DNA from: Amphritea sp.
GTDB lineage: Bacteria; Pseudomonadota; Gammaproteobacteria; Pseudomonadales; Balneatricaceae
Direction: 5' to 3'
Assembly (NCBI RefSeq): GCF_016744155.1
Contig: NZ_JADGEW010000001.1
Coordinates: 487,714 to 551,713, forward strand
Length of the DNA stretch: 64,000 bases
Positions 39,307 to 50,414 of the stretch are shown piece by piece. The translations under genes were made by a program, and so were the position numbers. The notes beneath the pieces are model-generated. The model was not told the DNA's origin. It did not search any database and saw nothing but the letters and a program-made list of their open reading frames with translations. How positions within the stretch are numbered: the stretch's first letter is position 1; each line of letters opens with the position of its first letter.

Positions 39307-40341
39307 ATGAAATCATTATCGATCGTCGTACCGATGTATAAAGAAGAGGACTGTGTATTTCCGCTGGTTGAGCGGGTACATGAGGCTCTCAGTGATTATG
39401 CCGGTAAGTGGGAACTTGTATGCGTCGATGATGGTAGTCCGGATCAGACTGTTGCTCGCCTTAATCAAGCACAGGAGCAGTGGGGCGATCACCTAAGAGT
39501 GGTTGAGTTACAGCGTAATTTTGGTCAAACCGCAGCGATGCAAGCAGGTATTGACGCTGCCCGTGGCGAAATTATTGTCACAATGGATGGTGATCTGCAG
39601 AACGATCCCGGCGATATCCAACGGATGATCGTTGAGATGGAAGAGCGCGATCTGGACATGCTTCAGGGTTGGAGAAAGAAACGGGAAGATGAATCTACCC
39701 GCAAGTTCTTCTCTCGTCAGGCTAACCGCCTGATCGCCAAAGTGACCAAGGTGCGTCTGCATGACTATGGCTGCAGCCTGAAAGTTTATCGTGCCAGCAT
39801 TATTAAACAGGTACGACTGTTTGGTGAGATGCACCGTTTTATCCCTGTTTGGGTCGCTTCCGTTACTAAGCCAGAGCGGATCGGTGAAACCGTTGTTGAT
39901 CATCACGCGCGTCAGTTTGGTGAGTCTAAGTATGGTTTATCGCGCACCTTTCGCGTGATTCTAGACCTGCTGGTTGTATTTTTCTTCCTGAAATTTAAAG
40001 CACGTCCTGGCCACTTTTTTGGCTACCTTGGCTTAGGTATGGGCATGCTGGGTTCGCTGATTATGACCTGGTTGGTTATGGTCAAGTTGTTCCTTGGTGA
40101 AGATATCGGCAGTCGTCCATTATTCATGGTGGGTATCTTCCTGCTGGTGGTTTCTCTGCAATTTATTACCACCGGTGTACTGGCTGAAATGATGTCCCGA
40201 ATCTTCTTCGAAACATCGAATACCCGTGGCTATACGCTGCGTGAAAAGCTTAGTGATGATGAAGAAGGACAGTGGTTTAATCCTCAGCCTAATGTAATGG
40301 ACGAGATGACAGCGCATGACGCCGACACTGCGCCAAAGTAA
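39307..40341 (+). CDS. Undecaprenyl-phosphate glycosyltransferase (ArnC/DPM1-like GT2)
   Basis: A 344-residue family 2 glycosyltransferase that should transfer a sugar from a nucleotide donor to a polyprenyl phosphate on the cytoplasmic face. Catalytic parts: LSIVVPMYKEEDCVFPLVER, CVDDGSPDQT, ELQRNFGQTAAMQAGIDAA and the acidic MDGDLQNDPGD; DYGCSLKVYRA and RFIPVWVAS are ArnC/GtrB-like. Two C-terminal membrane segments lie at about residues 235-300. It is followed by an ArnT-like transferase that overlaps by 26 bases, which would use the lipid-linked sugar outside. The sugar is unknown. Confidence 0.87.
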   Translation: MKSLSIVVPMYKEEDCVFPLVERVHEALSDYAGKWELVCVDDGSPDQTVARLNQAQEQWGDHLRVVELQRNFGQTAAMQAGIDAARGEIIVTMDGDLQNDPGDIQRMIVEMEERDLDMLQGWRKKREDESTRKFFSRQANRLIAKVTKVRLHDYGCSLKVYRASIIKQVRLFGEMHRFIPVWVASVTKPERIGETVVDHHARQFGESKYGLSRTFRVILDLLVVFFFLKFKARPGHFFGYLGLGMGMLGSLIMTWLVMVKLFLGEDIGSRPLFMVGIFLLVVSLQFITTGVLAEMMSRIFFETSNTRGYTLREKLSDDEEGQWFNPQPNVMDEMTAHDADTAPK

Positions 40342-41908
40342 AACGCTTCACTATGGACTGCTGTTCGCAGCAGTCTTTTTTGCTTTTTTCTGGAACATCT
40401 GGGGGTTTCCTCTTTTTGATCTGGATGAGGGGGCGTTCTCAGAAGCAACGCGCGAGATGCTCGCCAACAATAACTTTGCCGCGACCTATCTGGACGGCGA
40501 ACCCCGCTATGATAAGCCGATTTTAAGCTATTGGTTTCAGGCGCTGAGTGTTTCCCTGTTCGACCTGAGTGAATTCTCTTTACGATTGCCTTCGGCTATC
40601 GCCGCTAGTTGCTGGATGCTGGCCTGTTATCGGTTTGCCCGTCAGCAGTGGGATAGCAACACCGCGCTCTTTACTGTACTGATTATGGCGAATACGCTTT
40701 GGATAGGTATTATCGGTAAAGGGGCTATTGCGGATGCCTGGTTAAACCTCTTTCTCACCCTCACCGTTCTCGATATCTGGCGCTACTGGCAACAGCCAGA
40801 ATCATCGCGCTTTTTGTTATTACGGGTTTATCTGTGGATGGCGTTGGGATTGTTGACCAAAGGGCCTGTAGCGGTGCTGATTCCGTTGTTGGTCAGCGGT
40901 ATTTTCTTTGTGGTTCAGGGGCAGTGGCGGCGCTGGCTGACGGCGATCTTTTATCTGCCAGGCTGGGTATTGCTGTTGCTGATTCTGACGCCCTGGTTAT
41001 GGCTGGTGTATCAGGATCAGGGGATGGGTTTTTTTAAAGGCTTTCTACTAGATCATAACCTTAACCGGTTCAGCGACACTCGCGAAGGTCATGGCGGTAA
41101 GCTCTGGTATTACCTCATAGCCTTGCCTCTGGTATTGTTGCCGTTTAGTGCGGCATTGTTTACTCTGCTACGTAATCTGCGTGAATATTGTAAGGACTCA
41201 CTTACCCTCTATCTTATGATATGGCTGGGTGTTGTGTTTGCCCTAGTGTCAGTCTCAGGTACTCAGCTGCCTCACTATGTAGTCTATGGTATTTCTGGTT
41301 TACTGTTACTGTTTGCCCATTATCGCGATCGTCTGTTCCGTAGCTGGGGGCTGGTCTTTCCGTTAGTGTTCTTTATCCTGATGCTCGCACTGCCCTGGAT
41401 TCTTGAATCTGCAGCAGGCAGTAGTCGTAAGCTTTATGAACAAGAGATGCTGGGCCGGGTCTGGGATGTCGTTGGGACGCCCTACCTAATTGCCAGTGTT
41501 ATTGCGTTACTGCTGGTCCTGGGTATTACCTTTACTTCAAAGCTGGAAAAGCCAGTTAAGTTTGTAGCCATTGGCTTTATTCAGACACTGTTCGTTTTCA
41601 ACTTCTTTATTCAGGTGATGGCGGGTTTACAACAGTTGCCGGTCCAGGAAGCGGCCTATATCGCTAAAGCCCGGGCAGGAGAGAATGTAGTCGCCTATGG
41701 CCTACATATGCCGACCTTCAGTGTTTATCGTGATGCGATTACACCCAAAGAGAAAAACCCGAAGCCGGGAGATCTTATCTTTACCGATGCGGATAATCTG
41801 AAAAAACTGCAAAAACGTCATCCTGAGGCGCTATTACAGCCGCTGTATAGTAAAGGCGGAATTCGGTTAATGGAGTGGCGTGATGCAAAGCCTGCTAACG
41901 CAGATTAA
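40316..41908 (+). CDS. ArnT-like polyprenyl-phosphate-sugar glycosyltransferase (GT39/GT83)
   Basis: A 530-residue membrane protein with about 11 segments and a periplasmic C-terminal tail. The first loop has the GT-C signature FPLFDLDEGAFSEATREML with the catalytic acidic residues, then PRYDKPILSYWFQALSVSLF, and later LTKGPVAVLIPL. Homologues such as ArnT move aminoarabinose from undecaprenyl phosphate to lipid A. It overlaps the GT2 gene at its 5' end (26 bases) and the PAP2 gene at its 3' end, so synthesis is tightly coupled. The acceptor, lipid A or another envelope glycan, cannot be told. Confidence 0.84.
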   Translation: MTPTLRQSKTLHYGLLFAAVFFAFFWNIWGFPLFDLDEGAFSEATREMLANNNFAATYLDGEPRYDKPILSYWFQALSVSLFDLSEFSLRLPSAIAASCWMLACYRFARQQWDSNTALFTVLIMANTLWIGIIGKGAIADAWLNLFLTLTVLDIWRYWQQPESSRFLLLRVYLWMALGLLTKGPVAVLIPLLVSGIFFVVQGQWRRWLTAIFYLPGWVLLLLILTPWLWLVYQDQGMGFFKGFLLDHNLNRFSDTREGHGGKLWYYLIALPLVLLPFSAALFTLLRNLREYCKDSLTLYLMIWLGVVFALVSVSGTQLPHYVVYGISGLLLLFAHYRDRLFRSWGLVFPLVFFILMLALPWILESAAGSSRKLYEQEMLGRVWDVVGTPYLIASVIALLLVLGITFTSKLEKPVKFVAIGFIQTLFVFNFFIQVMAGLQQLPVQEAAYIAKARAGENVVAYGLHMPTFSVYRDAITPKEKNPKPGDLIFTDADNLKKLQKRHPEALLQPLYSKGGIRLMEWRDAKPANAD

Positions 41909-42746
41909 ACAGTGTTTTATTATTGCTGGATTACCCGATCAGCTGAAGAGTGCTCAGCAGGGTTTTAATAAGCAGACAGATCAGCAAGCGCTGGCTCGTT
42001 TAACCCTGTTGGCGTTGGTTTTACTGGGTACAGCGCTGCTGCTCTGGCTAGTAGCTGGCTATCATGGTGCTTTTCATCTGTTCAATCAGTTTACCCCTTA
42101 TTTGCCAGCAACTTTTTGGCAGATCGCTACGTTTATGGGGGATACTACATTTGTTTTGGCGTTGTCTCTGCTCGTTGCGCGGCGTAATCCCGCGATTTTA
42201 TGGGTGCTATTGATTGCTGCGGTTTATGGCACACTCGCGACCCATGGGTTTAAAAACTTGTTTGATGCTGCCCGGCCTCCGGTTGCGTTGTTAACCGATG
42301 ATTACAATCTGGTGGGCCGAGCGCTGAGAAATGGCAGTTTCCCATCGGGTCACTCACTGTCGGCGTTGGTCTTCGTCACAACGGCCTATTACTTCTTCAA
42401 CAACCCGATATTGCGAGGCACTCTCCTGCTAGTTGGCGGGGGGGTTGCTCTGAGTCGGGTGATGGTTGCCGCTCACTGGCCGATCGATGTTTTAGTGGGT
42501 AGCGCACTGGGTATACTGGTTACCGTCGCTGCCATTAAGACAGCGCAGAGGTTCTCATTGGGTTTTCGTTTACCAATGCACCTGTTTATCCTGTTTCTGC
42601 TCCTAACGGCTGCTCTGATGATTCTGGGGGGGCATGACGGGGGGTATCCACAGGCTCATCTTTTCGCCAAAGTCATCGCGCTGTCCTCACTGCTGGTCTT
42701 TGTCTTTGAATACTTCCTGCCGCTAAAACAGTCCCGGTCTGGCTAA
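41883..42746 (+). CDS. PAP2-family phosphatase (membrane)
   Basis: A 287-residue membrane phosphatase, start at ATG 41883 (an in-frame GTG lies directly before it). The three PAP2 motifs are present: KNLFDAARPP, FPSGHSLSALVFV, and SRVMVAAHWPIDVLVG, with the catalytic histidines. About six membrane segments. Such enzymes dephosphorylate undecaprenyl diphosphate or lipid A. It overlaps the ArnT-like gene by 26 bases and likely recycles or supplies the polyprenyl carrier for the two glycosyltransferases. A weak stem (GCAG/CTGC at 42752-42763) followed by TTTTTC may terminate the cassette. Confidence 0.86.
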   Translation: MQSLLTQIKQCFIIAGLPDQLKSAQQGFNKQTDQQALARLTLLALVLLGTALLLWLVAGYHGAFHLFNQFTPYLPATFWQIATFMGDTTFVLALSLLVARRNPAILWVLLIAAVYGTLATHGFKNLFDAARPPVALLTDDYNLVGRALRNGSFPSGHSLSALVFVTTAYYFFNNPILRGTLLLVGGGVALSRVMVAAHWPIDVLVGSALGILVTVAAIKTAQRFSLGFRLPMHLFILFLLLTAALMILGGHDGGYPQAHLFAKVIALSSLLVFVFEYFLPLKQSRSG

Positions 42747-42923
42747 TCTAAGCAGACCTCTGCGTTTTTCTTTAAATGGGCAGCTAAAACTGTCTACTCA
42801 TCAGCTTTTGACTCTTTCTATAACCCGGTTAACTATGCGATAATTCATTACATTAGATATTTCTTATGTAGTGAGTGCTTATGCAGCGCGACTACAGAAT
42901 TTTTAACGATTAGGGTGTTTATC

Positions 42924-43361
42924 ATGGCTGCTAATAAAGTTATCTCCGTTTCTACTTCAATGAAAGCTGGGTGTCAGGTTCATGCTGATATTCGGGGTCA
43001 TAAAATTGTTATCGATCAGCCAACCCAGGCGGGTGGTACGGATGAAGGCCCTACACCATTAGAGTTCTTTCTGTTCTCGCTGGCTGGATGTATCGCCAGC
43101 ATCGCTCGTGTAGCCGCAACGCAACAGAAAATAGAGATGCGCAGTATCGATATTGATGTGGATGGTGCAATGAACCCCGCCGGACTGCTAGGTAAGCCCA
43201 CCGAAGACCGTGTAGGTTTCCAGACCATCACCGTGAAAGCACAGATTGATGCTGACTTGAGTGATGAGGAGAAGGTTAAGTTTTTCCAGGAAGTCTGCCA
43301 TCGCTGCCCGCTGGACGACAATATAATGCTTGAAACGAAAGTTACGCATTCTTTGGTTTAG
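42924..43361 (+). CDS. OsmC family protein
   Basis: Thiol-dependent peroxidase-like fold, 145 residues from ATG 42924, which has AGGG 8 bases upstream; the in-frame GTG at 42915 is less likely. The family signature is TPLEFFLFSLAGCIASIARVAA with C56, and the second redox cysteine is in CHRCPLDDNI (C125, C128). OsmC and Ohr proteins reduce organic hydroperoxides, whereas this YhfA-like subgroup is often uncharacterised. It stands alone, 177 bases after the glycolipid cassette. A copy of a double-hairpin repeat begins at its stop codon, and a terminator lies 112 bases further on. Confidence 0.87.
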   Translation: MAANKVISVSTSMKAGCQVHADIRGHKIVIDQPTQAGGTDEGPTPLEFFLFSLAGCIASIARVAATQQKIEMRSIDIDVDGAMNPAGLLGKPTEDRVGFQTITVKAQIDADLSDEEKVKFFQEVCHRCPLDDNIMLETKVTHSLV

Positions 43362-43423
43362 TAGCTCGAACGCCGCTTCGCGGCTTGCTCGACGGAAAAC
43401 TTCGTTTTCCTTGTTCGAAAAGG
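43362..43423 (+). repeat. Double-hairpin repeat, copy 1
   Basis: Directly after the OsmC stop codon. Two hairpins: GCCGC-TTC-GCGGC at 43372-43384 and GGAAAAC-TTC-GTTTTCC at 43394-43410, nine bases apart, flanked by TAGCTCGAACGCC and ending near CCTTGTTCGA. On the other strand the loops read GAA. Same two hairpins and orientation relative to the gene as copies 2 and 3; TCGA replaces the CTAG flank of those copies, keeping self-complementarity. Confidence 0.88.
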
Positions 43424-43473
43424 AAAAAGTCAGGGCTGGGCTATTTTTTTATAGGTAGTGAGTCAGATGATAA

Positions 43474-43509
43474 AAAAAAGGCTGATGTTTAACGCATCAG
43501 CCTTTTTTA
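43474..43509 (+). terminator. Rho-independent terminator after the OsmC gene
   Basis: AAAAAAGGCTGATG and CATCAGCCTTTTTT form a 14-bp perfect stem around TTTAACG with T/A runs on both sides, so it can act in both directions, for the OsmC gene and the convergent EamA gene. Confidence 0.94.
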
Positions 43510-43682
43510 TTTGTGGATTAAGGCGCCTCGGTTATGTCTGCTAAGTGCAAAAAGCAGTCGTTCCCTTAGCCACTCCGGCATCTACAATAAAATGGCCTTT
43601 TTGTGCTGTTTGTAGCGCGCGACGGTTTTTCTGAAAGAGTTCAAAAATCACTACGGTGAGCCCTCTGCCAGAATAGTCTGAT

Positions 43683-44561
43683 TCAGCGTTTCCAGAGCAC
43701 GTTGATCAATGCTCCTGAAATAATAAAACCACCACCGGCGAGAGTCCAGAAGGTTGGAATCTCGCTGAACAAGGCCCAACCTAAAATCAGCGCAAAGAGA
43801 ACCTGAACATAGGAATACGCAGTGGCTTTACCTGCCTCTTCATACTGTAGCGCTTTTGTTAACCCTACCTGTCCTATTTGGGTAAAAATGCCCACCAGCA
43901 AGAGTAATATCAGCGCTTCGAACCCTGGCATGACGAAATTATCACCCAGTAACGCCACTGATATGGGTAAGGCTATCAGTGGGAAATAGAAAATAATCAC
44001 GGAGCTGTCTTCGACCTGACTTAGGCGACGTACAATTACATACGCAACCGCAGCGACAAGAGATCCAAACAGGGCAGCAACCACACTAATCAGGGGCAAT
44101 TCATTAACCGTAGAGCTAAAGATTAAATCGGGCTTCACCATAATCACTAGCCCAATAATACTGAGAACAATACACAGCATCGTAGAACGCTGGATCTGCT
44201 CTTTTAGAAACAGTAATGCCATCAATGCAGTAAAAATTGGGGATAGATGCTTCAACATTGTTGCTTCAGCCAACGGTAAGGCCGTCATTGCAAAATAGCC
44301 GCACAGCAAGGCCACAAATCCGGCAGCACCACGGGCGATCAGTAAGGTTTTATTCTCCCCCCAAATAGATATCCTTTTCCGTTTTACATCTAGATAGCTG
44401 ATCACTAACGATACAATTGCTCGAGCAGCCACTATCTCAAGAACGGGAATATCATATTGGCTAACCGCTTTGACGCAGGCTGCCATAAGTGAAAAACCAA
44501 AAGCAGAGAGCAACATGTAGCGCAGCCCTAGGGGGAGAATGCGATTTAATTCTGAGAACAT
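43683..44561 (-). CDS. EamA/DMT family transporter
   Basis: A 292-residue inner-membrane protein with ten membrane segments built from two EamA repeats (LGLRYMLLSAFGFSLMAACVKAV in the first and PLISVVAALFGSLVAAVAYVIVRRL in the second). The LPLAEATMLKHLSPIFTALMALLFLKE segment is typical of RarD/YdcZ/PagO-like exporters, and the second repeat ends in YSYVQVLFALILGWALFSEIPT. Substrates in this superfamily include amino acids and metabolites; none is indicated here. Transcribed alone on the minus strand toward the OsmC gene, with the bidirectional terminator between. Confidence 0.87.
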   Translation of the reverse strand: MFSELNRILPLGLRYMLLSAFGFSLMAACVKAVSQYDIPVLEIVAARAIVSLVISYLDVKRKRISIWGENKTLLIARGAAGFVALLCGYFAMTALPLAEATMLKHLSPIFTALMALLFLKEQIQRSTMLCIVLSIIGLVIMVKPDLIFSSTVNELPLISVVAALFGSLVAAVAYVIVRRLSQVEDSSVIIFYFPLIALPISVALLGDNFVMPGFEALILLLLVGIFTQIGQVGLTKALQYEEAGKATAYSYVQVLFALILGWALFSEIPTFWTLAGGGFIISGALINVLWKR

Positions 44562-45023
44562 AGTTATTCTTATAGTAATAACGAGAGAGGGGATATGTGC
44601 GCCAGACGGTTTTTCATTTCTGACATAAACAGTGAAAGAATAAAGCTAAGATCTCTTGTGTAGCATTAATCTAAATACCACCTTAACTTATAGAATAGAA
44701 ACTAATTTTTATTATAACTAAAACAGTTTTGATGATCTTAGAGGTTTACTCATAGCACTCCCAACCAATAGCACTATCTATAAAACACCACTACTATCTA
44801 TAACCCTTCAGCGACTCAAGATCCTCCATATATAAGAGCATCTACCTTGCTTAAAATCTAAAAAGTCAGGCAATAGTCCGCTTTGGGTCGAAAGTAGAGA
44901 TAGGTGTCAGATTGATTTGAAGGGTATTGAGTTAAAATGGGGCGGATTTATGTTTTCTAGGGAGTTCAAGGGTAAGTGACCAAACTGGGGGAAATGCCGC
45001 TCCTACTGGTACCTAAATACTCT
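44562..45023. other. Intergenic region without recognised gene
   Basis: About 460 bases, more A/T-rich than its surroundings, between the EamA start and repeat copy 2. It holds a direct repeat ACTATCTATAA at 44773-44783 and 44793-44803 (20 bp apart). A nine-codon ORF at 44949 (MFSREFKGK) recalls the start of some transposase helix-turn-helix proteins but stops at once. Otherwise I see nothing coding; the EamA promoter must lie in the left part. Confidence 0.6.
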
Positions 45024-45088
45024 TCCTCGCAAGGAAAACGAAGTTTTCCGTCTAGCCACTAGCAGCCGCGAAGCGGCGTTCTAGCTAA
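45024..45088 (-). repeat. Double-hairpin repeat, copy 2
   Basis: Downstream of the cytochrome c gene (minus strand). Hairpins GGAAAAC-GAA-GTTTTCC at 45033-45049 and GCCGC-GAA-GCGGC at 45065-45077, 15 bases apart. It matches copy 3 over about 57 bp with two differences. The GC-rich hairpin is nearest the gene, as in copies 1 and 3. CTAG on both sides of the GC hairpin extends its stem across a small internal loop. Confidence 0.9.
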
Positions 45089-45129
45089 CCGAACTTGTTC
45101 GGAGGTCTGCTTTTATGGCGTTCTAGCTA
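45089..45129 (-). repeat. Partial duplicate of repeat end at the cytochrome c stop codon
   Basis: GGCGTTCTAGCTA at 45117-45129 repeats exactly the end of copy 2 (45075-45087), 42 bp away. Read on the minus strand the element begins with TAG, which is the stop codon of the cytochrome c gene. Between the two lies a hairpin, CCGAAC-TT-GTTCGG at 45089-45102. Confidence 0.8.
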
Positions 45130-45450
45130 CCGTACTTTAAGGCTAAACAGGTAATCCACAATCGCTGATGCTTGTTGTTCTGTGAGGTCTGGAAATGTCG
45201 GCATCTCAGGCCGTGACGGGTCGCCTTGACGGATTAGCAGTACCACCTGCTCTTCCAACAATGCTGTACGCTTGTTTGCAGGGATGCCTTTGAGAAAGTC
45301 GCCAGTGCCATCTTTTTTATGGCAGCGTGCGCAGTTAAGGGAGTAGAGCTCTTCACCATCGATTGAGGTTGTTTGCGGATCGCTGTTGTCTGAGCAACCG
45401 GTCAGTAACAGGGTGAGTAGAGCGGGTAACATGATCAATCGGGTATTCAT
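45127..45450 (-). CDS. Lipoprotein c-type cytochrome
   Basis: A 107-residue single-haem cytochrome c. The signal peptide MNTRLIMLPALLTLLLTGC ends in a lipobox (LLTGC), so it is probably lipid-anchored on the periplasmic side. The haem motif is CARCHKKDG (C-x-x-C-H), and the distal methionine is likely in RPEMPTFPDLT; the LTEQQASAIVDYLFSL C-terminal helix is typical of class I. An electron partner is not encoded nearby. Monocistronic; its stop codon is provided by the start of a repeat element. Confidence 0.88.
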   Translation of the reverse strand: MNTRLIMLPALLTLLLTGCSDNSDPQTTSIDGEELYSLNCARCHKKDGTGDFLKGIPANKRTALLEEQVVLLIRQGDPSRPEMPTFPDLTEQQASAIVDYLFSLKVR

Positions 45451-45547
45451 TTCAGAATCTGTCCTCTCTCAAAACCAGCTTTAAGTATCGCTTATATGCT
45501 AAAGATAGATCAACTCTCGTAATTTGATATACGGTATTAATGCTCTT

Positions 45548-45612
45548 CTTAGCAAGGAAAACGAAGTTTTCCGTCTAGCCTCTAGCAGCCGCGAAGCGGC
45601 GTTCTAACTAGC
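45548..45612 (-). repeat. Double-hairpin repeat, copy 3
   Basis: Just after the holA stop codon (minus strand), before the cytochrome c promoter region. Hairpins GGAAAAC-GAA-GTTTTCC at 45556-45572 and GCCGC-GAA-GCGGC at 45588-45600. It differs from copy 2 at two of about 57 positions (A to T between the hairpins, G to A in the CTAGCTA end). Confidence 0.9.
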
Positions 45613-45622
45613 CGAGGGTGAT

Positions 45623-46639
45623 CTATTCTAGCCCTAATTCGACCCCGGCAAGTTGCAGGGTTATTCCGGTCAGAGTTAACCAAGGGTCGCCAACAGCGCC
45701 TTTGATCTGCGCGTCGGCTTCTGAGCAACGGCTTAGCATCTGCTTGAGGGTGTCAGGGTGAATGCGCTGAGCCGCTGAGCGTAACCAGTTTTTCCGTTTG
45801 CCCCAGACTCGCTCTCGCTGACAGATAGTGTCGAAAGGGGTGCCTTTGCTGAGGCCGTTCTGGACGGCGATGAGAGACCGGATTTCTTTGCTGATCGCCC
45901 AGAGCGCTACGGTTGCTTCAGTGCCTTCCTGTCGCAACACTTCAATGATTTTGTTACAGCGGCTAACCTGTTGCTGTATAGCGGCTTCGGTCAGGCCGTA
46001 GATGTCATAGCGGGAGCTATCGGATACGCTGTCCATCACCATATCAGCGGAGATGCTTTGGCCGGCGTAGAGTAGGTTAAGTTTGTCCAGCTCCTGCTTA
46101 GCTGCCAGCAGGTTACCTTCGATACGTTCACAGAGTAACTGAACCGCATCATTTTCAAGGTTAAGACCGATCTGCTGGGCTCGCTGATTAATCCAGCCAG
46201 GGAGTTGCTGAAGTTCTACCGGCCAGATCTCTACAATAATACCTTTCTGATCGATCGCCTTGAACCACGCACTTTTCTTTGCCCCTGCGTCCAGTTTATT
46301 AGCGATGATCAGTAGTACATTGTCTTCCGCAGGACGTTCCAGGTATTCGCGCAGGATATCACTGGCTTGTTTGTTGGGTTTGCTGCTGCCTAAGCGAAGT
46401 TCGATGATTTTCTGTTCAGCAAACAGGGAGAGAGCGTTGGCGCACTGCAGTAGGTATTCCCACTTAAAGCCCGAGTCGGTGTAGAGGGTTTCCCGTTCGG
46501 TGAATCCCACGGAGTTGAGATGTTGACGCAGAAGGTCGCAGCTTTCCTCAATCAGCAGGGTTTCGTCCCCGGTCACCATATAAACCGGAGCCGGTTGCAG
46601 GCTGAGTTTGCTGGCAAGCTGCTCTGGTTTTATTTTCAT
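45623..46639 (-). CDS. holA: DNA polymerase III subunit delta
   Basis: Clamp-loader subunit that opens the beta sliding clamp. The 338-residue product starts MKIKPEQLASKLSLQPAPVYMVTGDETLLIEESCDLLRQ, typical of HolA, and has the three-domain layout: an AAA-like core (NVLLIIANKLDAGAKKSAWFKAI), a lid domain (GNLLAAKQELDKLNLLY) and a helical collar (DTLKQMLSRCSEADAQIKG). Length is close to E. coli HolA (343). Five bases separate it from lptE upstream; leuS-lptE-holA is a conserved operon. Confidence 0.95.
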   Translation of the reverse strand: MKIKPEQLASKLSLQPAPVYMVTGDETLLIEESCDLLRQHLNSVGFTERETLYTDSGFKWEYLLQCANALSLFAEQKIIELRLGSSKPNKQASDILREYLERPAEDNVLLIIANKLDAGAKKSAWFKAIDQKGIIVEIWPVELQQLPGWINQRAQQIGLNLENDAVQLLCERIEGNLLAAKQELDKLNLLYAGQSISADMVMDSVSDSSRYDIYGLTEAAIQQQVSRCNKIIEVLRQEGTEATVALWAISKEIRSLIAVQNGLSKGTPFDTICQRERVWGKRKNWLRSAAQRIHPDTLKQMLSRCSEADAQIKGAVGDPWLTLTGITLQLAGVELGLE

Positions 46640-46644
46640 AGGTT

Positions 46645-47145
46645 CTAAGGCTTAATGTTGGCGTAGAAGCGGAGGATCTGACTGGCCAGTTGCTGCTCCA
46701 TTTCAGAGTAGAGCTGGGTTTCCTGAACGCTGCTGGCGGTTTCCCGGTCGGCATCGTAATCGTAAGTGCGTTCTATTGTCAGCTTACGTTCCAGTACTAT
46801 CTCCCCTTGTGGATTTCTCACAAGGAAACTGACCTTCCGGGTTAATTCGTACTCGTCGATATCGGCGTTAGCACCCAGAGAGGCTTCACGACGACTTCGG
46901 GACTCAGAATTAATCTCTAGCTGATAGCCCGGGCCGCCGTTTACCCTAATACCGTTGGCTTCAAACTGACGGCGCAGAAGTGGTTCCAGGCTACTACGTG
47001 AGCGATCTGGCATTACCAGAGTCAGCTGGCGTAGCGGTTCTGCTATATCAGCACTGCCACGCAGATGAAATCCGCAGGCGGAGAGCATCAGACAGCTGAC
47101 TATCAGAAAGAGTGTTGCTGAAAACCGATTCAGGCCGTAAGTCAT
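46645..47145 (-). CDS. lptE: LPS-assembly lipoprotein LptE
   Basis: Outer-membrane lipoprotein that plugs the LptD barrel in lipopolysaccharide export. The 166-residue product has a signal with lipobox MLSAC and continues GFHLRGSADIAEPLRQLTLV, the diagnostic LptE start after the cysteine. Two later segments (YQLEINSESRSRREASLGANADIDEYELTRKVSF) form the expected sheet. It lies 10 bases after leuS and 5 before holA. Confidence 0.94.
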   Translation of the reverse strand: MTYGLNRFSATLFLIVSCLMLSACGFHLRGSADIAEPLRQLTLVMPDRSRSSLEPLLRRQFEANGIRVNGGPGYQLEINSESRSRREASLGANADIDEYELTRKVSFLVRNPQGEIVLERKLTIERTYDYDADRETASSVQETQLYSEMEQQLASQILRFYANIKP

Positions 47146-47155
47146 CTGTTATTCC

Positions 47156-50414
<3,259 letters not shown>

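Noticed and set aside
44949-44978. Nine-codon ORF MFSREFKGK resembling a transposase start
   Set aside because: Too short, no downstream homology in any frame and no terminal repeats; cannot be called an insertion-sequence remnant.
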